This document shows positions 48,638 through 58,220 of a stretch of 64,000 nucleotides of DNA, piece by piece (position 1 is the first letter of the stretch; the number at the start of each line of letters is the position of its first letter). The stretch lies in assembly GCA_028688225.1 (NCBI GenBank), contig JAQTYQ010000009.1, forward strand, positions 1 to 64,000, in the 5' to 3' direction. The position numbers were made by a program, and so were the translations under genes. This stretch comes from Opitutaceae bacterium (GTDB taxonomy: Bacteria > Verrucomicrobiota > Verrucomicrobiia > Opitutales > Opitutaceae). The notes under the pieces are model-generated. The model did not search any database. It was given only the letters and a program-made list of their open reading frames with translations, and was not told where the DNA came from.

Positions 48638-48906
48638 GGTTGAGCCAAGACTAATTTTCTCCGGCGATGATGGCCGCGCCAGCTGCAGCCTGATCAGCCG
48701 GCCGAGCCAAGGGCCCATCTGGCGCGGAGGGACAGATCCGTTTTTACCGATAACCTCCGCCCCAGGCGGCAGGCAATCCTCGGCGGCGAAACCGACCCGC
48801 CGGCAATCGGCGGGGTCCCGGGGCATCGCGGCCACGCATCCGGAGTGCCCACCTGGCGGTCATTTTGGGGTTGGGCCGCCGGGCATTAGCCGATTCCCTC
48901 CAGGTC

Positions 48907-49578
48907 ATGCTGCCGCTTTGGGACGCCAATCCGCACCGGCGCCCGCCGGTCATGACCGCGACGCTCATCGCGGCAAATACCGCCGTGTTTGCCTACCAAG
49001 TGTGGCTGGCGCGGGCGGGGTGCCTGGAACCGTTTGTGCTGGAGCATGCGCTCGTGCCGCGGCGCCTCGTGGCCGGTTGGGACGATGGCGCGCAATGGCT
49101 GACCGTGTTCACCCACCTGTTTGTGCATGGCGGCCTGGCGCACGTGCTGGGCAACTGCTGGTTCCTCTGGATCTTTGGCCGCAATGTGGAGGACCGGCTG
49201 GGGCCGTTCAGATTCCTGTGCCTTTATCTGCTCGCGGGCGCGGCCGCGGCGACACTGCAGGTGGTCATCACCCTGGATTCACCGGTCCCGATGATCGGCG
49301 CGAGCGGAGCCATCTCCGGCGTCCTCGGGGCCTACCTGCTGCTGTTTCCGACGGCGTGGATCTACACGCTGGTGCCGTGGATCGTGCCCATCGTGCCGGT
49401 GCCCGCGTTCGTGTTTCTCATCCTCTGGTTTGTCATCCAGGCGTTCAACGGCCTCGGCGCGCTGCTCGGCGGCCGTCCGGCCGGCGGGGTGGCGTGGTGG
49501 GCGCACGCCGGCGGATTTGTGGCGGGCCTCTGGCTGGTGCGGTGGGCGAAAAATGCCGGCTGGGTGCGGCGGCGGTAG
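48907..49578 (+). CDS. Rhomboid-family intramembrane serine protease
   Basis: FTHLFVHGGLAHVLGNCWFLWIFGRNVEDRLG...MIGASGAISGVLGAYLLLFP...WWAHAGGFVAGL. Confidence 0.92.
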   Translation: MLPLWDANPHRRPPVMTATLIAANTAVFAYQVWLARAGCLEPFVLEHALVPRRLVAGWDDGAQWLTVFTHLFVHGGLAHVLGNCWFLWIFGRNVEDRLGPFRFLCLYLLAGAAAATLQVVITLDSPVPMIGASGAISGVLGAYLLLFPTAWIYTLVPWIVPIVPVPAFVFLILWFVIQAFNGLGALLGGRPAGGVAWWAHAGGFVAGLWLVRWAKNAGWVRRR

Positions 49579-49684
49579 CCCGGACCGGCGGCCGGAAGAA
49601 CGGAGACCGCGCGATGCGGGGATCCGATGCAGCCTCAGAAAGGTTTGCTTCTGACCCCTGTCGCCTTGTTTCCAGGTTTCCGCC

Positions 49685-49721
49685 CCGGCAACATGTAAAC
49701 TATTAGTTGACATATTGCCGG
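49685..49721. repeat. Family E palindrome, copy 2
   Basis: CCGGCAACATGTAAACTATTAGTTGACATATTGCCGG. Confidence 0.65.
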
Positions 49722-49988
49722 GGGCAATGCCCGGAGAACCGCCGGGAATCGTCGGGGCGGATCCGGCCGGAGCCGCCGGCCCGGTCTGGAATCGTTGATT
49801 TCTTCCGGACGCGTCCGGGGTCCCACGGTGGCCGCCGTGTCCGTGGAACCGGATGCCGCGCCTGCGGTCCATCGTGAAGTATCCTGAGCATTCACCTCGG
49901 GGGCGTGGCCGGTGGCCGGCCAGTCGTTATAATCGGTTGACCACCGGCCGCCTCCCCGAGCAAATAGGCGCTGAATCCTACAATCACC

Positions 49989-50381
49989 ATGAAAACGAAC
50001 TTGAATTTCCGGCTCGTGCTGGCGGCCGCGGTGCTGGCGCTGACGTCGCTGACGGGTTGTGTGGCCGTGGTCGCGGGCGCGGCCGGGGCGGGCACGGTGG
50101 CCTGGGTGCGCGGCGAGCTCAACGCCACGCTGGACACGAATTTCGAAAAGGCGGCCAACGCGGCCGACCTGGCCATCAAGCAGCTCCAGTTTGCCAAGGT
50201 CAGCGAGAAAAAGGATTCGCTGTCGGCGACCATCATTGCGCGCACGGCCCAGGACAAAAAGGTGGTGGTCAAGGTCACCAAGGTGAGCGACCAGGCGGCC
50301 AAGGTGCAGATTCGCGTGGGTTATTTCGGCGACGAGACGGTGTCGCTGGCCATCCTCGACAAGATCAAGACCAATCTCTGA
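49989..50381 (+). CDS. DUF3568-like small lipoprotein
   Basis: Lipobox LTSLTGC followed by VAVVAGAAGAGTVAWVRGELNATLDTNFEKAANAADLAIKQL. Confidence 0.75.
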   Translation: MKTNLNFRLVLAAAVLALTSLTGCVAVVAGAAGAGTVAWVRGELNATLDTNFEKAANAADLAIKQLQFAKVSEKKDSLSATIIARTAQDKKVVVKVTKVSDQAAKVQIRVGYFGDETVSLAILDKIKTNL

Positions 50382-50479
50382 GCGGCGGCCGCCCTCCCGG
50401 CGGAGGGGGACGGGAAACTGGAGCGTTGACCGTCGCGGGCGGACGCGGCATCGGGTAGGGAAACCCGGCCGTTCGCCCG

Positions 50480-53404
50480 ATGACTCCCCTATGCACGGAC
50501 AGCCGCGGCGCGGCCCTGGCGCGCGCCCGCGGCGGCTTTGCGCTGCTGATCGCCGTCAGCCTGCTCGCGCTCGTGGTACTGCTGCTCCTGGGCCTGGCGA
50601 CACTTACCCGCGTCGAAACCGCGATCGCGAGCAACACGCGGCAGGCGGCGCAGGCGCGCCAGCATGCGCTCCTGGCGCTGCAGCTTGCCGTCGGGCGGCT
50701 CCAGCGTTTCGCCGGGCCCGACCGGCGCGTGACCGCGCGGTCCGACCTGCAGCCGGCCGCCACCGGCAATCCCTGCTGGACCGGCGTGTGGGACGCCGCC
50801 GACTCGTCCACGCCGCTCACCTGGCTGGTCAGCGGCAACGAGGCGCAGCCGCTCGCGCTCACGCCGGCCGGCGTGCCGGTGGCCGATCCCGCGCCGGACA
50901 ATGACTCGGTGTGGCTGCTACGCTCGCCGGTGAGCGCGCCGGACCGGCGCATCAAACTGGCGTGCCAGCCCATCCGGATCCCGGATCTGCCGGGCCTGGA
51001 GGGAACGCGGGCCGTCGGGCACTTCGCCTGGTGGGTGGGCGACGAGAGCGTGAAGGCCAAGTTCAATCTGGAGAATCCCTCCGCCGGGGCCGCGCCCGGC
51101 ACCCTGGAGCACGGTCGGCAATTCCTGTCGGCCCAGCAGTTCGGCATCGAACAACTCGCGCCTGCCTTTGCCGCCTACGTCACAGCCAAGGGAGACACCG
51201 CCGCCGGCGCAGCGTTGCGCGACCGGCTCGGCCGCGTGCTGACGCCGAACCAGATTCCCTACGCCAGCGCGGACTTTGGCCTGCCCGCGCTGCGCGACCG
51301 CTTTCACGATCTCACCACGTTCTCTTTCGGCGTGCTGGCTAATGTGCGCGACGGCGGTCTGCAGCAGGACCTGACCCGGGGGCTTGAGGCGGGGGCATCC
51401 CGGCCGGCGGGTCCAGTGTTTTCCGGCGGCCCCGCCTGGGATCTGGTGCGCTCCTACTACCACCTGCGCCCTGAGCTTGTCGACGGCCGCCGGCAGATCG
51501 CTCCGCGGGCGCAGGTGCCGCCGCAGCACGGCGTGCATCCGGTGGTGCTGCTCGTTCAGGTCGTGTGGGGCGGTGACTTGGTCGGCGGAAAATTCCGGCT
51601 GCTGCTCCGGCCGATGATCGTGCTGGGTAATCCGTACGGCGTCGCGCTGGCGCCGACGGACTACCGGCTGGTCTGGCGGCAGGCGGGGACCATCGAACTG
51701 CAGAGTCCGCCGGCCGGCGCGGAGGCGGTGTCCGCGGCCGGCACGCCCGTACAACTGCTGGGCGAGAATCCGCAGTTTCGGATTCCGCAGGCCGCTTTTC
51801 TGCCGGGCGAGGCCAAGGTCTTCACCCTGCCGGCGGCGGGCGCGGACGCCGTTCCCTACGAGCCGGGCTCCGGGCTCGTTTTGGCGGAGGGCTACACAGC
51901 TGACCGTCACGCCTGGCACGACCTCGCCGCAATCGCGCCGGCCGACGCCGCGGGAATGGCCGTGCGCGTGTCTGCCGGCGACGCCGGGTTCGTGCTTTCC
52001 CTCGACGGCGGCGGGACGCTGCAGGAGACGGCCGGCTGCGCTGCAAATGCGCCCGCGTGTTCGGGAACGCTCCCGTTGTTGGGGGCACCGGTGCGCGTCG
52101 GGTTGCGCATGGCGCACGATACCGGCAACGCGCCTGGCGACGACAGCGGCCTCCGCTGGCTGGCGGACTTCAACGTACGGGCGTCGGTCGTCGGTCCGCT
52201 CCCGGCCTGGGGCCGCAATCCGCAGTACAGCGCCGCCACGCCGCGCGATGGCGACGATTGCACCGTGCTCGACGACCGTTACGCCTGCTGGGGCCCCGCC
52301 AACCGCGCGGGCGACGGCGGGCAGCGGTTCGTCACCCTCTTCCACCTGCCGGATGCCGATCTGCATGCGCTCGCGCAGCTGCAGCATGCGAATCTCCTGC
52401 CAGTTGGCACCGGACCGGGATACACGGTCGGTCTGGCCTATGCCGATCCGCACACGCCCGATGGCACGGCTGATTTCAATCATCGTCTGAACGAGGCGTT
52501 GTGGGACCGGTTTTTCTTTTCCACGCTGCCGGCGGGGACGGGAACCCTGCCTGCGATGCTGCCCAACGGGCGGATCGTTTATCACCGGCGCGGCGGCGTC
52601 CCGTCCGCACTGGAAGCCGTGCGGAACTTCGACACCGCGGCCGCCCATCTGCTCATCGATGGACCCTTCAACATTCATTCCACCTCGGTGGAGGCATGGC
52701 AGGCGCTGTTGGCCTCGTTCAACGGTCAGCGGCTCGAGGTGGAGGATCCGGCGACCGGGGCGACCAGCGCGGCGACCGTGGGCGGTGCGTTTTTGCGCGG
52801 TGGAACCGTGTACGGCGGTGCGGACGACGGCTGGCGCGGTTTCCGCACGCTCACCGAAGCGGAGCTGCACCGGCTGGCTGTGGCGATCGTGGACCGGGTG
52901 CGGGCGCACGGTCCCTTCCGTTCGCTGGCCGAGTTTGTCAACCGGCCGCTGCAGGCCCCGACGGAGGCGGAACGCCTCGCCGGTCTGCTGCAGTCGGCGC
53001 TCGACGCCGTCGTCAATCCTCCGTCCTCGCTTGCGCCCGCCGCCGGCCTGCCCGCGACCGTGGGTCCGGCCCCCGGGCTGGCCTGGCCCGCGGCATCGCA
53101 GGGCCATCCCGCCACGCTGGCGCCCGGCTGGCTGTCGCAGGCGGATGTGCTCAGCGCCATCGGACCGGTGCTGCGCGTGCGCTCCGACACGTTTCTGGTG
53201 CGCGCCTACGGCGATGCCGTGAACCCGGCGACGGGCATCCTCGAAGGCCGGGCCTGGTGCGAGGCGGTGGTGCAGCGCTTCCCGGAATATGTCGATCCGG
53301 CAAACGCGCCGGAGGAGAACGCGGGCCTCACGGCGGCCAACCAGATCTACGGGCGGCGCTTTGAGATCGTCCATTTCCGCTGGCTCTCGCCGGACGACGT
53401 GTGA
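50480..53404 (+). CDS. Large TM-anchored protein with pilin-like N-terminus (Verru_Chthon cassette protein A-like)
   Basis: ARGGFALLIAVSLLALVVLLLLGLATLTRVETAIASNTRQAAQARQHALLALQLAVGRLQ; 974 aa. Confidence 0.6.
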   Translation: MTPLCTDSRGAALARARGGFALLIAVSLLALVVLLLLGLATLTRVETAIASNTRQAAQARQHALLALQLAVGRLQRFAGPDRRVTARSDLQPAATGNPCWTGVWDAADSSTPLTWLVSGNEAQPLALTPAGVPVADPAPDNDSVWLLRSPVSAPDRRIKLACQPIRIPDLPGLEGTRAVGHFAWWVGDESVKAKFNLENPSAGAAPGTLEHGRQFLSAQQFGIEQLAPAFAAYVTAKGDTAAGAALRDRLGRVLTPNQIPYASADFGLPALRDRFHDLTTFSFGVLANVRDGGLQQDLTRGLEAGASRPAGPVFSGGPAWDLVRSYYHLRPELVDGRRQIAPRAQVPPQHGVHPVVLLVQVVWGGDLVGGKFRLLLRPMIVLGNPYGVALAPTDYRLVWRQAGTIELQSPPAGAEAVSAAGTPVQLLGENPQFRIPQAAFLPGEAKVFTLPAAGADAVPYEPGSGLVLAEGYTADRHAWHDLAAIAPADAAGMAVRVSAGDAGFVLSLDGGGTLQETAGCAANAPACSGTLPLLGAPVRVGLRMAHDTGNAPGDDSGLRWLADFNVRASVVGPLPAWGRNPQYSAATPRDGDDCTVLDDRYACWGPANRAGDGGQRFVTLFHLPDADLHALAQLQHANLLPVGTGPGYTVGLAYADPHTPDGTADFNHRLNEALWDRFFFSTLPAGTGTLPAMLPNGRIVYHRRGGVPSALEAVRNFDTAAAHLLIDGPFNIHSTSVEAWQALLASFNGQRLEVEDPATGATSAATVGGAFLRGGTVYGGADDGWRGFRTLTEAELHRLAVAIVDRVRAHGPFRSLAEFVNRPLQAPTEAERLAGLLQSALDAVVNPPSSLAPAAGLPATVGPAPGLAWPAASQGHPATLAPGWLSQADVLSAIGPVLRVRSDTFLVRAYGDAVNPATGILEGRAWCEAVVQRFPEYVDPANAPEENAGLTAANQIYGRRFEIVHFRWLSPDDV

Positions 53405-53470
53405 GCACAGTTTCCACGCGGGCCGGCCCTTGCCAAGGATGCCGCCGGCCGCCAGAGTCGGAGTTTTCTC

Positions 53471-55681
53471 GTGAACGCCCCCGCCCCCGCCGCCGTTGCT
53501 CCCGCCGGATCATCCGCCGGGGCGTCGTGGCGTACGCTGGCGTTGCTCGGTCTGGTGCTCGGCCTCCTCACGCTGCTCGCCTACGGCAACTCGTTCGCGG
53601 CCGGTCTCACGCTCGACAACAAGGTCGTCCTGGGGCTGGACCCGCGCATCCGTGAATGGAGCGCGCAGAACCTGAAACTCATCTTCACGCAGAACTACTG
53701 GTGGCCAATCAGCGTCAGCGATCTGTACCGGCCGCTCACCACGCTGAGCTATCTCGTCAACTACGCCGTGCTCGGGAACGGCAGCCGGGTGGCCGGCTAT
53801 CACGGGGTGAATCTCCTGCTGCACTGGGCCAACGCCTGGCTCGTGCTGGTCATTCTCCACCGCCTCACCGGGCGGCTGAAGCTGGCGTTGCTGGCGGCGG
53901 CGCTCTTTGCCGTGCATCCGGTCAACGTCGAATCGGTCACCAACCTCGTTGGCCGCGCCGATCTGCTGGCCACGCTCACGATCCTCCTCGGCGGCTGGTG
54001 CTATCTGCGCGCGGCCGAGGTGCCGGGGCCGCGCCGGCTGCCCTGGCTGGCCGGGCTCGGCCTGCTGGCCTGCGCCGGGGTCCTCATGAAGGAAAGCGCG
54101 GTGATGATCGTCGCGTTCGTGCTGCTGTACGACTGGCTGTGGCGCTGGCCCGCGCTGCCGGGCGTGTCCGGGCGGGAACGCCTGCAGGCGGCGGCCTTCG
54201 CGTTCGGCCTCAACGGCTGGATCGTGCTCGTGCCCGCCGTCGTCCTGCTGTTCTGGGTGCGTCACCGGCTGCTCTACGCCTCGCCGGTTTTCGCCCACCC
54301 GTTTGTCGACAATCCCATCGCCTACGCCGGGGCGGGGCAGGGGTTCATGACCGCGGTGAAGGTCATCGGCCGCTACCTTGGCCTGCTGGTGCTGCCGTCC
54401 ACGCTCTCCTGCGACTATTCCTACAACCAGATTCCGCTGTTCGGCGAGGCGGCGCATTGGTGGGAGGACGCCTATGCCTGGGTATCGCTGGTCGTGGTGG
54501 CGGCCCTGGTGGGGGCGGCGGTGCGCTGGCGGCGGGTGCATGTGCCGTTCGCCTGGGGGACGCTGCTTTTCTTCCTCATGCTGCTGCCGACCTCCAATCT
54601 GCTGGTGCCCATCGGCAGCATCATGGGGGAGCGCTTCCTCTACCTGCCGTCCATCGGTTTCTGTCTGGTGGCGGCGCTGGCGCTGCGGCCTTTGGGGACG
54701 GCGCTGGCCCGCCGGTGCGTGCCGGATCCGCGCTGGCAGCCCCGGGCCGCGCTGGTGCTGCCGGCGCTGGTCGTGGCGGTGTTCGCGCTGCGCACCCACG
54801 TGCGCAACGCCGACTGGCGCGACGATCTTTCCCTGTGGAAAAGCGCCGTGGCCGTCGCGCCCGACAGCTTCAAAACCCACAAGGGCTATTCCAACGCGCT
54901 CTGGGATGCCGGTCGCGACGAGCCCGCCATCGACGCCGCCATCGCGCGCGCCGGGACCGGCCTGGCCGTGCTCGACCAGAAGCCGCTGGCGGCAGAGCGC
55001 CGCGATGACACGCTCTTTTACGATCTGGGCCTCTATTACCGCCTCAAGGGCGAATTTCTGGACCAGCGCAGCCAGCCGGCCGAGGCGAAGCGGTTCTATC
55101 AGAAGTCCGTCGACATCCTGCAGCGGGCCCGGGAGGTCGACCGCTGGATCAACCAGGCGTCGCGTCAGGCTTCCCTGCGCCGGGGCCGTCCGGGCGCCGA
55201 GCTGGCCGATGTGGGCAACTACCGGATTTACCTGCAGCTCGGCCAGACCCGCCTGCGGCTGGGCGACTGGGCCGAGGCGGAGGCGGCCGGGCGCTACGCG
55301 CAGCGGCTGGCTCCCGACGACCTGGGCGGATACCTGCTTGCCGGGGTGGCCTTGTTCAACGCCGGCCGGCCCGACCAGGCCGCCGTCCAGATCCTCGCGG
55401 TCCTCGTGCTCCAGCCCGAAAACGCCGAGGCCTGGGACAAGCTCGCCACGTGTTACGAGGCGCTCGGCGTCCGGCCGGTCCCCATCGTCACGCAGGACTC
55501 CCGCCGGATCCTCGACGACGGCAGTCCCGTCGTGCGGCGGCAGCTCACCGAGGCTTGCGTGGCCATCGTCCGCAATTTCGAGGCGGCCCGCAATCATCGG
55601 GCGGCGCAGCTGTTTCGCGAACGGGCGATTGCACGCTACCACGTGCCCGCCACCGCCTTTGCCGCCGCGGAGAAGCCCTGA
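53471..55681 (+). CDS. TMTC-like multipass membrane protein with TPR repeats
   Basis: LTLDNKVVLGLDPRIREWSAQNLKLIFTQNYWWPISVSDLYRPLTTLSYLVNYAVLG...AVHPVNVESVTNLVGRADLLATL; C-terminal TPR-like region. Confidence 0.78.
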   Translation: MNAPAPAAVAPAGSSAGASWRTLALLGLVLGLLTLLAYGNSFAAGLTLDNKVVLGLDPRIREWSAQNLKLIFTQNYWWPISVSDLYRPLTTLSYLVNYAVLGNGSRVAGYHGVNLLLHWANAWLVLVILHRLTGRLKLALLAAALFAVHPVNVESVTNLVGRADLLATLTILLGGWCYLRAAEVPGPRRLPWLAGLGLLACAGVLMKESAVMIVAFVLLYDWLWRWPALPGVSGRERLQAAAFAFGLNGWIVLVPAVVLLFWVRHRLLYASPVFAHPFVDNPIAYAGAGQGFMTAVKVIGRYLGLLVLPSTLSCDYSYNQIPLFGEAAHWWEDAYAWVSLVVVAALVGAAVRWRRVHVPFAWGTLLFFLMLLPTSNLLVPIGSIMGERFLYLPSIGFCLVAALALRPLGTALARRCVPDPRWQPRAALVLPALVVAVFALRTHVRNADWRDDLSLWKSAVAVAPDSFKTHKGYSNALWDAGRDEPAIDAAIARAGTGLAVLDQKPLAAERRDDTLFYDLGLYYRLKGEFLDQRSQPAEAKRFYQKSVDILQRAREVDRWINQASRQASLRRGRPGAELADVGNYRIYLQLGQTRLRLGDWAEAEAAGRYAQRLAPDDLGGYLLAGVALFNAGRPDQAAVQILAVLVLQPENAEAWDKLATCYEALGVRPVPIVTQDSRRILDDGSPVVRRQLTEACVAIVRNFEAARNHRAAQLFRERAIARYHVPATAFAAAEKP

Positions 55682-55756
55682 AGGCGCCGGGGGCATCTGA
55701 AGCCAGACGCGCCGGACTCGACAAGTCTGGCCGGGCGGCGTTTAACTTTCCGAATC

Positions 55757-56203
55757 ATGAAGTCCGCCGCCCGCATTTCCCGCCCCGCCCGCCGCATGGT
55801 CCGGGCCTTCACCCTCCTCGAGATCCTTGTCGTGCTCGCCATCATCGGCCTGCTGGTCAGCCTCGCGGTCACCAATGTGGGCAATCTTTTCAGCGGCAGC
55901 CAGAAGGATATCACCCGGCTCTTTGTGACTCAGAGCATGCAGGCGCCGTTGAACGCCTATAAAATCCACCTGGGGGACTACCCGACAACCGCCGAGGGCC
56001 TGCAGGCGCTCGTCACGCCGTCCGCCAACAAGGCCGATCGCTGGCGGGGGCCGTATCTGCAGGACAGCAAGCTGCCGGTCGATCCCTGGGGTGAGTCCTA
56101 CCAATATCGCTACCCCGGGGTGAAAAACAAAAACGGCTACGACCTGTGGTCCAAGGGTCCCGACAAGACCGACGGCACGCAAGACGACATCGGGAACTGG
56201 TGA
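55757..56203 (+). CDS. gspG: Type II secretion major pseudopilin GspG
   Basis: RAFTLLEILVVLAIIGLLVSLAV...YPTTAEGLQALV...WRGPYLQDSKLPVDPWGESYQYRYPG...DLWSKGPDKTDGTQDDIGNW. Confidence 0.95.
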   Translation: MKSAARISRPARRMVRAFTLLEILVVLAIIGLLVSLAVTNVGNLFSGSQKDITRLFVTQSMQAPLNAYKIHLGDYPTTAEGLQALVTPSANKADRWRGPYLQDSKLPVDPWGESYQYRYPGVKNKNGYDLWSKGPDKTDGTQDDIGNW

Positions 56204-56240
56204 CGCAGGCCGTGCCTGCGAGTGAAAGTGAGAGGGAAAA

Positions 56241-56831
56241 GTGAAAGGTGACACGCCGACTTTGTCATCGGTGATCGCCGGGGGTGATATTTCTCCCGCT
56301 CACCCTCACCTGCACTTTTACTCTCCACTTTGCCGATCCCGGCGAAACGCCTTCACTTTGCTGGAGATTCTGCTCGTTCTGGCGCTCGTCGGGCTGATCG
56401 GCGCGCTGCTGGCGGCGGGGGTGACGCGCGTGTTCAGCGACGACCATCCCACGCCGGAGGACGTGTTCTGGCAGGCCTGCCGCTCGGCCCAGCGACTGGC
56501 CTCGCTGAGCGAACGCGAGGTGAGTCTGGGCTTCGACCCAAAGGAGAAGAAGCTGGTCTGGAGCAACGGAGCCGAGACCGGCACGGCGTCGTTCGACCCG
56601 GCGGGCGGCGAGGTCACGGTGCAGTTTTTGCAGGCCCAGAAAGGCGGCAGCCTGATCCTCATCGCCGGCCAGGTGGTCGAGACCCAGGAGGTGCCGCGCG
56701 TCCTGTTCTACCCCGACGGCACCTGCACGGCGTTTCGCGTGCAGTTCCGGACCGGGGCGCACGCCTGGCAGCTCGCCATCGATCCGTGGACCTGCGCCCC
56801 CATGCTGGAGAAAACGCAGGAGGCCAAGTGA
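56241..56831 (+). CDS. gspH: Pseudopilin GspH-like
   Basis: RRNAFTLLEILLVLALVGLIGALLAAGVTRVF...; prepilin motif, gene order. Confidence 0.75.
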   Translation: MKGDTPTLSSVIAGGDISPAHPHLHFYSPLCRSRRNAFTLLEILLVLALVGLIGALLAAGVTRVFSDDHPTPEDVFWQACRSAQRLASLSEREVSLGFDPKEKKLVWSNGAETGTASFDPAGGEVTVQFLQAQKGGSLILIAGQVVETQEVPRVLFYPDGTCTAFRVQFRTGAHAWQLAIDPWTCAPMLEKTQEAK

Positions 56832-57439
56832 GACCGGAGAAAGCATGGGGGAGGCTGGAGGCGGGAAGCCGGAGGCCGGGACTCGGAAACCGGATACCGA
56901 CGGTCTGTGCTCGGGAGACCGAGAAGTGCGGAAAATTTCCATGCGCCCTCAAGGCGCCTGCGCCTGATGTTCCAGTCTCCGGTCTCCGGTCTCCGGCTTC
57001 CGCCTTTACGTTGCTGGAGGTCCTGGTCGCCCTGGCCATCTTCGCCCTCGCGGCCGTCGTGCTCGGCGCCACGTATGTGAACGCGCTCAACGCCTACGAG
57101 GCGGCCACCCGGCGCAACGAGTACGGTGAAGACCTGCGGTTTGTGCGGGCTGCGCTGCTCACCGAGACCGACCGCGAAAAGGCCGAGGCCGGCGTCGAGC
57201 TGGACCTCGGCGGCGGCAAACGGGCGCGCTGGCAGGCCGACATCGCACCTACCAGCACCGTCGATCTTTTCTCGGTCAGCTGGACATGCGCGATCACCGA
57301 TCCCGCCCGGCGTGAACCCCATCGCGTGACCCAGACATTTCTGCTGTTGCGGCCCACCTGGTCTGATCCGGTCGAGCGCAGCGTGCTGCTGGAGGAGGTG
57401 CGGGAGCGCATCCAGCAGATCCGGGAGAGGGCGCCATGA
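56828..57439 (+). CDS. gspI: Pseudopilin GspI-like
   Basis: ASAFTLLEVLVALAIFALAAVVLGATYVNALNAYEA. Likely GTG start at 56828 overlaps the gspH stop (GTGA); no ATG lies nearer the prepilin motif. Confidence 0.72.
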   Translation: MRPEKAWGRLEAGSRRPGLGNRIPTVCARETEKCGKFPCALKAPAPDVPVSGLRSPASAFTLLEVLVALAIFALAAVVLGATYVNALNAYEAATRRNEYGEDLRFVRAALLTETDREKAEAGVELDLGGGKRARWQADIAPTSTVDLFSVSWTCAITDPARREPHRVTQTFLLLRPTWSDPVERSVLLEEVRERIQQIRERAP

Positions 57440-58218
57440 ATCTCGCAGGCCGCATAGCGGAAGCCGAATCCGGGAGACCGGAGACCGGAGGCTGGAGACC
57501 GGAACGCCTGGTCGCCCGGTCGCGGAGCTGCAAGAGCGTCGGTTTTACTCCTCCCGTCTCCCGTCTCCCGTCTCCGGTTTCCGTCACCACCGCCGGTTTC
57601 ACCCTGCTGGAGCTCCTGCTCTCGCTGGCCCTCGTCGGCCTGCTGCTGGTGGCGATGAACCAGTTCATCTTCTCGATGGGCGAGCTCTGGGGCCGCGGCG
57701 CCGACGTGCGCCTGTTCGACCGGCATGCGCGCGCCGTCACGCGCTTTGTCGAAAAGACGCTGCATGCGACCGCGCTGCCCGCGGCCAAGGGCACCCAGGC
57801 GCTCTCCATCCAGGATACCCGGCTGCCCGACGGGCTCACCGTCCCTCTCCTGACCTTCGAGCTGCCGGAAGGCAGCCGCGTGCTGCCGTGGCCGGGCGCC
57901 CCGCTGCCCGATGTCGTCTGCGCGCTGGGCCTGCAGCCGGGGCAGGGGCTCATGCTCTACTGGCATTCGCAGCTCGAGACGCATTTCGCCGACGAGCCGC
58001 CGCGCGCCACGGTCCTTTCGCCGTTCGTCACGGCGGTCAGCTACGATTACTACAACGCCGGTTTCAAGAGCTGGCAGAACTACTCCGCGCTGCAGCGCGA
58101 CCACAACAACCGCTGGCAGCTGCCGACGCGGCTGCGGCTGCGCTTCACCTACGGCACGCTGACCCGGGAGACGGTGGTCACCCTGCCCGCGGCGAGCCAG
58201 GGGCTGCCGCTCTTCTGA
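57436..58218 (+). CDS. gspJ: Pseudopilin GspJ-like
   Basis: TTAGFTLLELLLSLALVGLLLVAMNQFIFSMGELWGRGADVRLF; ATG overlaps the gspI stop (ATGA). Confidence 0.75.
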   Translation: MNLAGRIAEAESGRPETGGWRPERLVARSRSCKSVGFTPPVSRLPSPVSVTTAGFTLLELLLSLALVGLLLVAMNQFIFSMGELWGRGADVRLFDRHARAVTRFVEKTLHATALPAAKGTQALSIQDTRLPDGLTVPLLTFELPEGSRVLPWPGAPLPDVVCALGLQPGQGLMLYWHSQLETHFADEPPRATVLSPFVTAVSYDYYNAGFKSWQNYSALQRDHNNRWQLPTRLRLRFTYGTLTRETVVTLPAASQGLPLF

Positions 58219-58220
58219 CC

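Noticed and set aside
50918-53374. 818-aa minus-strand ORF
   Set aside because: Antisense to the 974-aa TM-anchored protein; no domain signature.
53510-55696. 728-aa minus-strand ORF
   Set aside because: Antisense to the TMTC-like gene; low-complexity Gln/His/Arg composition.
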